From the NCBI RefSeq assembly GCF_016900115.1, contig NZ_JACJJQ010000001.1, positions 38,555 to 102,554 of the forward strand: a stretch of DNA of 64,000 nt. The letters run 5' to 3'. The notes beneath the pieces were generated by a model. It searched no databases. It was not told the DNA's origin and saw only the letters and a list, made by a program, of their open reading frames with translations. Positions within the stretch are counted from its first letter, which is position 1. Each line of letters begins with the position of its first letter. This stretch comes from Limosilactobacillus alvi. GTDB taxonomy: Bacteria > Bacillota > Bacilli > Lactobacillales > Lactobacillaceae. Below are positions 1 to 9,308 of the stretch, piece after piece. The translations under genes and the position numbers were made by a program.

Positions 1-1016
1 TCGGCAACATCGGCATGGGTTTGGTAATAAGGAATCGTAATTAAGCTTTCTACTCCACCCAAACTTTCCGCAAAACTAATGACTTTCACGTGGTTTAAAA
101 GATGTTCAACTTGAGCTTCACTTTGGAGATAAAAAGATACCATCCCCCCTTTTCCGGGATACAAAACCTTCGTTACTTGGGGAGCTTGTTTTAAGTACTC
201 TACCACCGCTTGAGCGTTACTAGTATGCCGTTGCATCCGCACACTCAAAGTCTTCAAACTACGCAGTAATAACCAGGAATCAAAGGTACTCATCGTATCA
301 CCCGTCGTGAGGTAGTAATCATAATATTCTTTGGCGAGTTCATCATCTTTACAGACCAACACCCCACCAAGTAAATCGTTATGCCCGGAAAGATATTTCG
401 TAGCTGAATGGACGACAATATCAGCGCCTAAAGTCAATGGCCGTTGATAAACTGGCGTTAAAAAGGTGTTATCGACCGCTACGAGGACCTGCGGATTTTT
501 TGCATGAACTTGATTGGCAATCGTTTGAATATCTAATTGTTTCATCGTGGGATTCGATGGGGTTTCTAACCAAATCAAGCGGGTTTTGGCAGTAATTTGG
601 GCTATTAGATCCGCTACTTTTTCTCCATTCCATTGTTTAAAATGAATTCCAGCATGGCTTTCCAGATAGCGGAAATAGCGGAAATCACCTCCGTAAAGGT
701 CATCCAAAGAAATGACTTCCTCCCCCGTTTTTAAAATACTTAAAGCCAGTTGAATGGCTGCCATCCCGGAACTCAAAGCAAAAGCATGGGTTCCAGCTTC
801 CAGTTGGGCTAAGGTCTTTTCCAACACGCGCCGGTTGGGGGTGGCTAGCCGGGAATAAGTGTAGCCAGTCGTAGCATCAAAGTTTCGGGCGGCTTGTAAA
901 CTTAGGTGCCGATAGTTTGACGATAAATACAGCGGAAAGGCAACGGCCCCATTGGGATCAGCGTGACTTCCCGCTTGGGCAGCTAAAGTATCAAAGGTAA
1001 GGTTTTCTTTTGGCAT
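1..1016 (-). CDS. Cys/Met-metabolism PLP enzyme (cystathionine lyase/synthase family), C-terminus outside window
   Basis: The frame is open from ATG at 1016 down to base 1 without a stop, giving 338 codons, so the 3' end lies outside the window. I read a type I PLP fold of the trans-sulfuration family: an N-terminal YSRLATPNRR-like segment, the cofactor region SSGMAAIQLALSIL, and the Schiff-base lysine in HSATKYLSGHNDLLGG. The family makes or cleaves cystathionine, linking cysteine, homocysteine and methionine; sequence alone does not separate gamma-synthase, beta-lyase and gamma-lyase. It starts 2 nt after the stop of the upstream paralogue (1019-2176), so the two are co-transcribed from the Met T-box promoter. 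The pair may perform consecutive trans-sulfuration steps (inference). Confidence 0.9.
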   Translation of the reverse strand, partial: MPKENLTFDTLAAQAGSHADPNGAVAFPLYLSSNYRHLSLQAARNFDATTGYTYSRLATPNRRVLEKTLAQLEAGTHAFALSSGMAAIQLALSILKTGEEVISLDDLYGGDFRYFRYLESHAGIHFKQWNGEKVADLIAQITAKTRLIWLETPSNPTMKQLDIQTIANQVHAKNPQVLVAVDNTFLTPVYQRPLTLGADIVVHSATKYLSGHNDLLGGVLVCKDDELAKEYYDYYLTTGDTMSTFDSWLLLRSLKTLSVRMQRHTSNAQAVVEYLKQAPQVTKVLYPGKGGMVSFYLQSEAQVEHLLNHVKVISFAESLGGVESLITIPYYQTHADVA

Positions 1017-1018
1017 AA

Positions 1019-2176
1019 TTATGCTCCCTTCTTGTTAGCTTTTGTAAAAGCTTGACTTAGATCAGTAATTAAATCCTTCGCATCTTCTATTCCGACGGCT
1101 AGCCGAATTAAACCGGGTTTAATCCCCGCAGCTAGCTGTTCAGTTGGTGACAACTCAGCGTGGCTCATTTTGCTTGGCAATTCAACTAAACTTTCGACAG
1201 CGCCTAAACTAACCGCCCGGGTGAACAGTCGCAAGTGGTTAACGAATTTAACCGGATCTTGACTCGCTGTAAGTTCAAAGGCGACCACAGCGCCAGCGCC
1301 TTTCGCTTCCGTTTGAAGGATGGCATAGCCAGGTTGGTCTGGCAACCCAGGATAATAAACCCGATCGACTTCCGTACGTGACTTTAAGAAACGCACTAAT
1401 TGACAGGCATTGACTTGTTGCTGATTGATCCGGAGTTGCAGGGTTTTGATCCCGCGCGTCAGTTCATTAGCCCCCTCTGGTGATAAGATCGCCCCTAAAG
1501 CATTTTGAATGAAGTAAACTTGGTCCGCTAATTTAGGATCGTTAGCCACAACTACTCCAGCTGATAACTCCGAGTGACCTGCTAAGTATTTCGTGGCGGA
1601 ATGAATGACAATGTCAGCCCCTAGCTTTAGTGGTTGCATCAACGCAGGGCTTAAGAAAGTATTATCAACCAACGTTAATAAATGATGAGCCTTAGCAAAG
1701 TCTGTCACTTGGCGGACCGAAATAACTTCAAGGAGGGGATTCGTAACCGGCTCAAAATAAATTGCCTTCGTATTTTTCTGAACTGCCTGTGCCAATTGAT
1801 CAGGGTCGCGGAGATCAACACTAGTGAAGGTTAATCCCCACCGTTCAAAGAATTGATGAAATAGTCGGAAGGTCCCACCATAAATTTGATTACCAACAAT
1901 TATATGGTCACCGGCCTTAAAAATTGCTAAAGCCGCGTGAATAGCGGCCATCCCCGAAGCAAAAGTAAAGGCCTGCCCACCACCTTCAAGAGTTGCAAGT
2001 TGCTTTTCGACGGCCAACCGCGTCGGGTTGCCAGAACGTGAATAGTCGTACTTTACGGGTGCCCCAATTGCTGAGAAAGCATAAGTTGTTGCTTTATACA
2101 CTGGCGTTGCGACCGCTCCGGTTTGATTATCATTAACAGCTGGTCCATGAACTAAATTGGTTGTAAATTCTGCCAT
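1019..2176 (-). CDS. Cystathionine gamma-synthase/lyase-type PLP enzyme
   Basis: A 385-residue cytosolic PLP enzyme of the Cys/Met metabolism family. The start is ATG 2176, with a GGAGGG ribosome site about 8 nt upstream; the open frame runs on into the T-box terminator, so the longer form is not real. Visible landmarks are YDYSRSGNPTR (substrate/PLP-phosphate loop, about residue 45), FASGMAAIHAALA (about 74), and HSATKYLAGHSE with the PLP lysine near residue 195. It is first in a two-gene operon with a paralogue starting 2 nt after its stop. A methionine-specifier T-box upstream points to a role in methionine or cysteine synthesis. Whether it is MetB, MetC or a gamma-lyase cannot be settled here. 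Confidence 0.93.
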   Translation of the reverse strand: MAEFTTNLVHGPAVNDNQTGAVATPVYKATTYAFSAIGAPVKYDYSRSGNPTRLAVEKQLATLEGGGQAFTFASGMAAIHAALAIFKAGDHIIVGNQIYGGTFRLFHQFFERWGLTFTSVDLRDPDQLAQAVQKNTKAIYFEPVTNPLLEVISVRQVTDFAKAHHLLTLVDNTFLSPALMQPLKLGADIVIHSATKYLAGHSELSAGVVVANDPKLADQVYFIQNALGAILSPEGANELTRGIKTLQLRINQQQVNACQLVRFLKSRTEVDRVYYPGLPDQPGYAILQTEAKGAGAVVAFELTASQDPVKFVNHLRLFTRAVSLGAVESLVELPSKMSHAELSPTEQLAAGIKPGLIRLAVGIEDAKDLITDLSQAFTKANKKGA

Positions 2177-2202
2177 TTTGATCCCTCCTAAAATCCGGTA
2201 CC

Positions 2203-2475
2203 AAAAAAAGCGCCCCCGAACAGTTACCTGTTCAGGGACGCTATGCGTGGTACCACCCATTTTCACTAACTAATTACCTAGTTAGCCTTATCAGCACCAT
2301 TTAGATGCCTAGAACGATATCGGGTTCCACCGGGTTTTGAGCCCATTAACCAGACCCAACGACCACGCTCCGAGCTCATCTTCAGTTAATTACTTAATCC
2401 GCCTTCGCACCATCAGCGGTCACTGAGCTTAAGGCCTTAACTTACTCTTCTCATCATCACGTAAAATTAAAATTT
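2203..2475 (-). promoter_or_regulatory. T-box leader, methionine specifier (ATG)
   Basis: The minus strand carries the conserved T-box motif GGGTGGTACCACGC at 2258-2245, followed by a terminator hairpin (2241-2210) with a seven-T tail at 2209-2203. In the stem I part the segment GAAGATGA places ATG in the specifier position, in the same GAA-N-XXX context as the other T-boxes of this window. Uncharged tRNA-Met should pair with the specifier and with the T-box bulge, stabilise the antiterminator, and allow transcription of the two PLP enzymes. The leader starts just below a strong promoter. No S-box (SAM riboswitch) elements were seen. Confidence 0.9.
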
Positions 2476-2481
2476 GATTAG

Positions 2482-2510
2482 ATTATAGTTAAGAAAGGGT
2501 GGATTGTCAA
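2482..2510 (-). promoter_or_regulatory. Promoter of the Met T-box operon
   Basis: TTGACA (2510-2505) and TATAAT (2487-2482) are both consensus and separated by exactly 17 nt. Transcription should begin near 2475, at the 5' end of the T-box leader. A consensus promoter is expected where control occurs by attenuation rather than initiation. Confidence 0.85.
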
Positions 2511-2561
2511 GGGAGAAAATGAGTTGGTGAGAAAGGCCGATGCTAGTGAATTAATCTGCAT

Positions 2562-3305
2562 TTAAACATTCAGCACCTTATCCAAGAAACTCTTGGTGTC
2601 TTCATGTTGTGGATGATCAAAAATTTCATCTGGTTTTCCTTGTTCTCGGATAACCCCATCGTGGAAGAAGACTACCCGGTCGGCCACCCGCTTGGCAAAG
2701 CCCATTTCGTGGGTTACAACGACCATTGTCATCCCTTGCTTAGCTAAAGTTTGCATAACTTCCAAGACATCCCCAACCATTTCCGGATCTAGGGCACTTG
2801 TAGGCTCGTCAAAGAGCATTACGTCCGGCTTCATGGCCAAGGCCCGGGCGATTGCCACCCGTTGCTTTTGCCCCCCAGATAAGGTGGTTGGGTTTACATC
2901 AGCTTTTTCCTTTAAGCCAACAATATCTAAGTAATGTAAAGCCGCTTTGCGCGCTTCGTCCTTAGTCATTTTCTTGAGTTGAACCGGCGCCAACATAATA
3001 TTTTCGGCCACCGACATATTCGGGAAAAGGTTAAAATGTTGGAACACCATCCCAATGTTTTGCCGCACCAAGTCGATATTTGTTTTCTTATCAGCAATAT
3101 CATAGCCGTCAATATAGACATGACCACTATTGGTTTCTTCCAAGCGATTTAAACACCGCAAGAAGGTACTCTTTCCACTCCCAGATGGCCCAATCATGCA
3201 GACCACTTCGTTTGGTTTGACGTTTAAGTTAATTCCCTTTAGGACTTCATTATCACCGTAGCTCTTGTGGAGGTCCTTAACTTGAATTTTGTATTGCTTA
3301 TCCAT
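2562..3305 (-). CDS. glnQ: Polar amino-acid ABC transporter ATPase (GlnQ type)
   Basis: A 247-residue ABC ATPase that energises amino-acid import at the inner face of the membrane. It shows Walker [10 protein letters not shown] (39-47), the Q-loop in [10 protein letters not shown] (about 86-95), signature LSGGQKQR (142-149), Walker B VMLFDE (162-167) and the H-loop in [10 protein letters not shown]. Length and the [12 protein letters not shown] pattern are typical of the polar amino-acid uptake family. It lies 3 nt after the stop of the fused binding-protein/permease gene, so the two form one operon and should be a complete transporter. Glutamine or glutamate is the likeliest substrate by family resemblance, but the sequence does not prove it. 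Confidence 0.93.
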   Translation of the reverse strand: MDKQYKIQVKDLHKSYGDNEVLKGINLNVKPNEVVCMIGPSGSGKSTFLRCLNRLEETNSGHVYIDGYDIADKKTNIDLVRQNIGMVFQHFNLFPNMSVAENIMLAPVQLKKMTKDEARKAALHYLDIVGLKEKADVNPTTLSGGQKQRVAIARALAMKPDVMLFDEPTSALDPEMVGDVLEVMQTLAKQGMTMVVVTHEMGFAKRVADRVVFFHDGVIREQGKPDEIFDHPQHEDTKSFLDKVLNV

Positions 3306-3308
3306 TTG

Positions 3309-4766
3309 CTAGGCCACCTTTCTTTGCACGTAGTTGGATAACCAGGTTAAGAGGGTAATGATGACAATGTAGATTACCCCAATAATTAACCACATCTTGA
3401 ATCCTTCTAGGTTCCGGGAAATGATCACCGTCCCGGTTTGGGTCAATTCCATCACCCCAATGGCGGAAAGAATTGAAGTATCCTTTAAGGTAATGATGAA
3501 TTGGTTAACCAAAGATGGCACCATGATCTTGATTCCTTGTGGCATGATGACCTTAACTAAGGCCTTGGAGTATGGGAGCCCCAGCGAACGAGCGGCTTCC
3601 CATTGGCCACGATCAACAGCGTCAAAGCCACCCTTAACGATCGCCCCAACGTAGGCCCCTTCATCAAGCATTAGGGTAATTACCCCAGCCGTAAAGAGGG
3701 GAATCTTGTGACCGATCAAACCTGGCATCCCAATGTAAATGAAGAAGGCCAAAACGATCATTGGCATCCCCCGGAAAATGTAGATCAAAGTTGAAGAAAT
3801 CCCGGTCAAAACTTTGTTTTCGGCAATTCCCATTACCCCAAGTACAATCCCGAAGACAAGGGCTAAAAAGGCTCCCACGATCGTTAACTTCAAGGTTTCA
3901 ACTAACCCAGCGGACAAAGCACCGGCGTTGTTCTTAATCAAAGCAGGAATCGTCCGCTGACTAGCCGAGTCAGCCTTGGAAGCTGAACCCTTCGTGTACT
4001 TATCCAACAGTTTTTGCATCCGGCCCGTCTTTTGCATCCAAGTAATCCCATCGTTTAACTTGTGAAGGAGTTCTTGATTTTGGCCCTTCTTGATCCCCAT
4101 AGCTACTGGTTGGGAGTTAACTGCCTTGGTAACAACCCTTAACTTCATCCCGTTTCGGATTCCGTAACGCAGTACTGGTTCATCATCAAAGGTGGCAGCA
4201 GAGTTCCCGTTGGCCACATCAGACCACATCGTATTATCGGTCTTGTAGTACTTAATCTTAAAGCCATACTTGTTAGCAATCGACTTAGCATAAATGGCAC
4301 CACTGGTCCCAGACTTAACGGCGACGGTCTTACCCTTTAATTGCTTTAACGACTTAATGTTACTATTACTTGCGACGGCCATGACAACCCCAGAATCATA
4401 GTAAGACTTAGTAAAATCAATCGTAGCTTTCCGTTCGTTAGTAACACTCATCCCACCCATGGAAGCATCAATTTGACCTGCTTGTAAGGCAGTTAAGGTT
4501 GCGTCAAAACTCATAACCTTTAAGCGGTACTTAAAACCTTCATGCTTGGCAATTTGCTGAAGCATTTCAATTTCAATTCCTGGGTTTTTACCATTGTATG
4601 TACCCCGGTTGTTTGGAATTTCAAATGGTTCAAAACTATCAACGGTCCCAATTGTATATGTGGGTTCGCTCGCAGCGTGGATCGGTTCCTGCCGACCCAT
4701 CACCAATCCAAAGCCGACTAGAACCGCCAAACTCATTAGCAATTTAATTAGCCAATGTTTTCTCAT
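3309..4766 (-). CDS. glnP: Fused substrate-binding protein/permease of amino-acid ABC transporter (GlnP type)
   Basis: A 485-residue fusion. Residues 1-30 are a signal peptide. Residues about 35-265 are one family-3 periplasmic-type binding domain (starts TYTIGTVDSFEPFE; contains GGMSVTNERKATIDFTKSYY). Residues about 275-480 are a permease domain with several membrane helices and the coupling sequence DEGAYVGAIVKGGFDAVDRGQWEAARSLG. The fusion of receptor and channel is known for GlnPQ transporters of lactic acid bacteria; many have two tandem binding domains, this one has a single domain. ATG 4766 follows a weak AAGGGAG site. It is translated with the ATPase 3 nt downstream. Substrate is probably glutamine/glutamate-like (inference). 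Confidence 0.92.
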   Translation of the reverse strand: MRKHWLIKLLMSLAVLVGFGLVMGRQEPIHAASEPTYTIGTVDSFEPFEIPNNRGTYNGKNPGIEIEMLQQIAKHEGFKYRLKVMSFDATLTALQAGQIDASMGGMSVTNERKATIDFTKSYYDSGVVMAVASNSNIKSLKQLKGKTVAVKSGTSGAIYAKSIANKYGFKIKYYKTDNTMWSDVANGNSAATFDDEPVLRYGIRNGMKLRVVTKAVNSQPVAMGIKKGQNQELLHKLNDGITWMQKTGRMQKLLDKYTKGSASKADSASQRTIPALIKNNAGALSAGLVETLKLTIVGAFLALVFGIVLGVMGIAENKVLTGISSTLIYIFRGMPMIVLAFFIYIGMPGLIGHKIPLFTAGVITLMLDEGAYVGAIVKGGFDAVDRGQWEAARSLGLPYSKALVKVIMPQGIKIMVPSLVNQFIITLKDTSILSAIGVMELTQTGTVIISRNLEGFKMWLIIGVIYIVIITLLTWLSNYVQRKVA

Positions 4767-4979
4767 TGCACGCCACTCCCTTACTTAACTTTTTTAACTT
4801 TTATAATTGGTTAATACTCTAACACGATGATTTGACTTTCGACACAATCATAAGACGATTGCGTAAATTAAAAAGTTGTAATCAATTTCTAATCATGTTT
4901 TCTAAATTAAGTTAGGAGAAAAAGTTAATTTAATTAAGCTTAAATTTTAAAGCTTGAATTCATCATTTTAGCAAAATTA

Positions 4980-5048
4980 GCACCGCACAGATCTGGGATC
5001 CGGCGTAATTTGACGTAGCTTGCGCAGATTTTTAGATCTGTTGGGTGC
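4980..5048. other. Unassigned 69-nt highly structured element with nested inverted repeats
   Basis: Between the divergent glnP and tyrS transcription units, GCACC (4980-4984) pairs with GGTGC (5044-5048) and ACAGATCT (4987-4994) pairs perfectly with AGATCTGT (5034-5041). Inside lie a second helix (ATCCnGCG with CGCnGAT) and a small CGT/ACG hairpin. Neither strand has the T-tract of a normal terminator directly after the stem. It lies upstream of glnP on the minus strand, about 210 nt before its start, and about 55 nt upstream of the tyrS -35 box. I do not recognise it as a known riboswitch; it may be a leader RNA for glnPQ or a DNA cruciform/operator. The rest of 4767-5104 is AT-rich and shows no gene. 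Confidence 0.45.
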
Positions 5049-5104
5049 AAAAAACAATATTTAATAATGATCGCCATTCCCGCTGGAAACTCCTTCTTTT
5101 TCTC

Positions 5105-5133
5105 TTGACACCCCGCCCCAAACATTGTTTAAT
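5105..5133 (+). promoter_or_regulatory. tyrS promoter
   Basis: TTGACA (5105-5110) and TTTAAT (5128-5133) with 17 nt between them. Predicted start of transcription near 5140, at the head of the T-box leader. Confidence 0.75.
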
Positions 5134-5139
5134 GAGCTT

Positions 5140-5337
5140 AACTATTTTTCGTCGAAGTAGTTAGCTAGTTCCCTGACAAAGAGAGGTAACGGCGCTGGAA
5201 GTTACCGCACAGCTAGTTAACGAATTACAGCGAAAAGCTAAAATTGAATCGGGTTAAAATGAGGTACGTTAAGTACAAAGTTGGGTGGTACCACGGTTAA
5301 GATCGTCCCATGGCTAAATGTCATGGGACGATTTTTT
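5140..5337 (+). promoter_or_regulatory. T-box leader, tyrosine specifier (TAC)
   Basis: The T-box motif GGGTGGTACCACGGT spans 5283-5297 and is followed by an 11-bp terminator stem (ATCGTCCCATG 5302-5312, CATGGGACGAT 5322-5332) and a T-run. In GAATTACAGC the specifier TAC sits at 5226-5228, matching the downstream tyrosyl-tRNA synthetase. Uncharged tRNA-Tyr should promote read-through. Confidence 0.93.
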
Positions 5338-5374
5338 ATTAACCCGAAAGCCAAAATCAACGGAGGATCTGAAT

Positions 5375-6625
5375 ATGAATATCGTCGATGAATTAAAATG
5401 GCGCGGCGCCTTAAACCAAGTAACGGATGAAGCAGGACTCAAAAAGTTAACTAGTGAAAAAAAGATTAGCCTTTATTGCGGAACGGACCCAACGGGTGAT
5501 AGTCTCCACATTGGGCACTTAATTCCCTTTATGATGCTCAAGCGGTTCCAATTAGCTGGTCACCATCCCGTCATCATCATTGGTGGCGGAACTGGGGCCA
5601 TCGGTGACCCATCCGGCCGGAAGACGGAACGGACCCTGCAAACCGAATCCCAATTGGAACACAACAAGCAGGCTTTAACCGCCCAAATGGTTAAGCTCTT
5701 TGGCACCGAAAACTTTACCATTGTTGATAACTACGACTGGTTAAGTCAATTCTCAATGATTGACTTCTTACGGGACTTTGGGAAGCTCTTTAACATCAAC
5801 ACGATGCTAAACAAAGAAGTGGTGGCTAGTCGGTTAGCTTCCGGAATTTCCTTTACTGAATTCACCTACCAAATCCTCCAAGCCGTTGACTTCTTGCACC
5901 TCTACAAGCACAACGACGTCCAACTTCAAATTGGGGGTTCGGACCAATGGGGTAACATCACTTCCGGAATTGACCTGATCCACAAGACGGAAGGGGCTGA
6001 CGCTGAAGTTTACGGTTTAACAATCCCATTGATGCTTAAGGCTGACGGCACCAAGTTTGGCAAGACCGCTGGGGGTGCCGTTTGGTTAGACGAAAAGAAG
6101 ACCTCCCCTTACGAGTTCTACCAATTCTGGTTGAACCAAGATGACCGGGACGTTATCAAATACTTGAAGTACTTTACTTTCTTAAATCAAGACGAAATTA
6201 ACGCCTTAGCTGAAAAAGTAAAGACCGAACCTTGGAAGCGGGAAGCACAAAAACGGTTAGCTGCCGAAGTTACCACCTTCGTTCACGGGGAAGCTGCCAC
6301 GGAACAAGCCATCAAGATTTCCCAACTCCTCTTCTCGGGGAACGTCCAAGACTTGAGCGTTGATGAAGTGGAACAAGCCTTTGCAGGTACTCCCTCCGTT
6401 GCAGTTAGTGCGGAACCAAAGAACATCATCGACTGGTTAGTTGATACCAAGATTGAACCATCCAAGCGCCAAGCTCGCGAAGACGTAAAGAACGGGGCCA
6501 TCCGGGTTAACGGCGAAAAGGTTACTGACGAAGCAGCCACTATTAACCCTGCTGATCACTTTGATGGCAAATACGTCATCATCCGGCGGGGGAAGAAGAA
6601 CTACACCCTAGCCAAGGTCGACTAA
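5375..6625 (+). CDS. tyrS: Tyrosyl-tRNA synthetase
   Basis: A 416-residue class I aminoacyl-tRNA synthetase that charges tRNA-Tyr. ATG 5375 is chosen because CGGAGGA lies 8 nt upstream; the open frame upstream overlaps the T-box terminator. The Rossmann catalytic domain shows LHIGHL (HIGH signature, near residue 45) and KFGKT (KMSKS equivalent, about 230). DGTKFGKTAGGAVWLD and GGSDQWGN are typical of bacterial TyrRS. The C-terminal about 65 residues (RQAREDVKNGAIRVNGEKV) are an S4-type RNA-binding domain. Length is normal. It is monocistronic behind a tyrosine T-box and is followed directly by the trpS unit. Confidence 0.98.
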   Translation: MNIVDELKWRGALNQVTDEAGLKKLTSEKKISLYCGTDPTGDSLHIGHLIPFMMLKRFQLAGHHPVIIIGGGTGAIGDPSGRKTERTLQTESQLEHNKQALTAQMVKLFGTENFTIVDNYDWLSQFSMIDFLRDFGKLFNINTMLNKEVVASRLASGISFTEFTYQILQAVDFLHLYKHNDVQLQIGGSDQWGNITSGIDLIHKTEGADAEVYGLTIPLMLKADGTKFGKTAGGAVWLDEKKTSPYEFYQFWLNQDDRDVIKYLKYFTFLNQDEINALAEKVKTEPWKREAQKRLAAEVTTFVHGEAATEQAIKISQLLFSGNVQDLSVDEVEQAFAGTPSVAVSAEPKNIIDWLVDTKIEPSKRQAREDVKNGAIRVNGEKVTDEAATINPADHFDGKYVIIRRGKKNYTLAKVD

Positions 6626-6629
6626 AGGC

Positions 6630-6657
6630 TTGCATTTCCAAGCTAAAAAGTTATAAT
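6630..6657 (+). promoter_or_regulatory. trpS promoter
   Basis: TTGCAT (6630-6635), 16 nt, TATAAT (6652-6657). It begins immediately after the tyrS stop codon, leaving almost no room for a tyrS terminator, so some read-through from tyrS is possible. Confidence 0.7.
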
Positions 6658-6663
6658 CAAAAT

Positions 6664-7895
<1,232 letters not shown>

Positions 7896-8011
7896 ACATA
7901 CGATACTAGCCAGGTTCATGGCGGTCAGCTTATCTCAAGGATCGCTTTTGAAGCGGAACTGGAGGAGCTTTTTCTCCATCCTCTACCAAATGACTGCATA
8001 ATCTTAAAGCA

Positions 8012-8053
8012 AAAACCACCCATCTAATCATCTCCGACTAGATGGGTGGTTTT
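8012..8053 (+). terminator. trpS terminator (bidirectional stem)
   Basis: A 15-bp perfect stem, AAAACCACCCATCTA (8012-8026) with its complement at 8039-8053, ending in TTTT. It works as an intrinsic terminator for trpS; the flanking A-run lets it also act on the other strand. Confidence 0.85.
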
Positions 8054-8066
8054 CTGTTAGGAGCTA

Positions 8067-8249
8067 GAGGTTGGGAAAAAAGCTCCTTGACGGCCTGGTT
8101 GGGATAAGAAGAACGAAGGTTGATTCATTAGAATCGGCCTTTCGTTCGCACTTATCCGCTAAGGCCGTGCTTTTTGACCTTAGTTACTGAGTAACCTTCG
8201 GAGATGCAAGAGAGCCTGGGAAGAAATACGAGTTTCTTCCCAGGCTCGA
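8067..8249 (+). repeat. Dispersed repeat, copy 1 (internally deleted long module + hairpin)
   Basis: The sequence from GGTTGGGAAAAAAGCTCC to CTTCGGAGATG matches the copies at 63576 and (inverted) 34458, but lacks about 110 nt after GGCCGTGCTTT. It ends in the family hairpin GAGCCTGGG...CCCAGGCTC (8212-8247), which faces the 3' end of the cysteine importer operon on the opposite strand. It fills most of the gene-free stretch 7896-8255; no coding sequence was seen. Confidence 0.8.
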
Positions 8250-8255
8250 CTTCAT

Positions 8256-9104
8256 TTACTTTTCTAAAATAATATCGTTAGCCTTAACTTCTTTCCCGAA
8301 ATATGGCTTCAATTCTTGGTTAAAGTCCTTTTCAAAGAACCCGTTCTTGTTCAATTTAGTGATTTCTTTGTTTGTCCAGTTTAAAAGCGACTTGTTTCCC
8401 TTCTTAACGGCTGGTGAAATGGATTGTTGGGCTCCAAGATGCTTAATACTTACCGTGTAAGATGGATTGTTCTTAACCCAAGCATAAAGGTAAGAATTGT
8501 CATCGGCTAAAGCTTGCGCCCGGCCGTGCTTCAAAGCGTTAAATTGTTGAGTCTTGGAATCAAACTTCAATTGGGTAACGCCAGTTTGGTGTTGTGTGAA
8601 GTAGTTTTCGGCCGTCGTCCCCTTGTTAATGATTAACTTCTTCCCCTTCAATTGACTTAATTTAGTAATTGGGTGACTCTTCTTGGAAACGACCCCCACT
8701 GAAACCTTCATGTATGGCTTAGCGAAGTCAACGATTTGCTTCCGTTCCTTAGTAACCGTGAAGTTAGCAAGGACCAAGTCGGCCTTGTTAGAGTTTAAAG
8801 TGTCCACACGGTTGTTAGCGTTAACCTGAACAAACTTGACCTTAACCCCAAGGTCCTTCCCGATTTGACGGGCTAAGTAAACGTCGTAACCAACCCGCTT
8901 ACCGTCTTGGTTCACCCAACCATATGGCTTGAGGTCACCAAAAACAGCAATCCGAATTACACCCCGCTTCTTAATGGCAGCAACCGAAGATTGATTGGCC
9001 GCCGCTTGGGCATGGGTTTGGTTGGCGGCTAAGCCTGCCCAAAGACCAGATAAAGCAAGGACTAGGCTCGCAACAACTAAGATAATTCGCTTAAGGTATT
9101 TCAT
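8256..9104 (-). CDS. Cysteine-type ABC transporter substrate-binding protein (CjaA-like)
   Basis: A 282-residue exported binding protein, type II periplasmic fold. The N-terminal about 35 residues form a signal peptide ending near THAQA; there is no lipobox cysteine, and in fact no cysteine at all in the protein. From memory of the family, the mature part resembles CjaA, a cysteine-binding protein of Campylobacter: RVDTLNSNKADLVLANFTVT, NKGTTAENYFTQ and KANDIILEK have close counterparts there. It is the last gene of an operon with two permeases and an ATPase, 204 nt after the ATPase; that gap holds no gene and may hold a private promoter. AGGAGG lies 6 nt before ATG 9104. Role: capture of cysteine or cystine (inference from resemblance and the Cys-rich leader). 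Confidence 0.88.
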   Translation of the reverse strand: MKYLKRIILVVASLVLALSGLWAGLAANQTHAQAAANQSSVAAIKKRGVIRIAVFGDLKPYGWVNQDGKRVGYDVYLARQIGKDLGVKVKFVQVNANNRVDTLNSNKADLVLANFTVTKERKQIVDFAKPYMKVSVGVVSKKSHPITKLSQLKGKKLIINKGTTAENYFTQHQTGVTQLKFDSKTQQFNALKHGRAQALADDNSYLYAWVKNNPSYTVSIKHLGAQQSISPAVKKGNKSLLNWTNKEITKLNKNGFFEKDFNQELKPYFGKEVKANDIILEK

Positions 9105-9308
9105 GATTTTTCCTCCTCAGATAATGAGTGTTTTAATTGTAAATTATTTACTTTATGGAATATGCAACTTGTTTGAGGTAACATTCTGCACAATCCGGCT
9201 TTGCTAGGGTTGACGCTCTAGATAAGTACATGATCTCAAATCCAGTTAAAGTTGACTTTAGCGAGTATTTTATTCTTATCATCGCCTCAACTTGGCAAAA
9301 CAGTTTTC

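Noticed and set aside
2200-2475. S-box (SAM riboswitch) upstream of the sulfur genes
   Set aside because: The leader has a T-box core motif and a Met specifier; no S-box elements were found.
4940-5125. 61-residue minus-strand frame across the structured element
   Set aside because: No ribosome site, composition unlike a protein, and it overlaps the nested hairpins and the tyrS promoter.
8067-8249. Insertion sequence or transposase remnant in the repeat
   Set aside because: No coding potential for a transposase and no consistent terminal inverted repeats around full copies.
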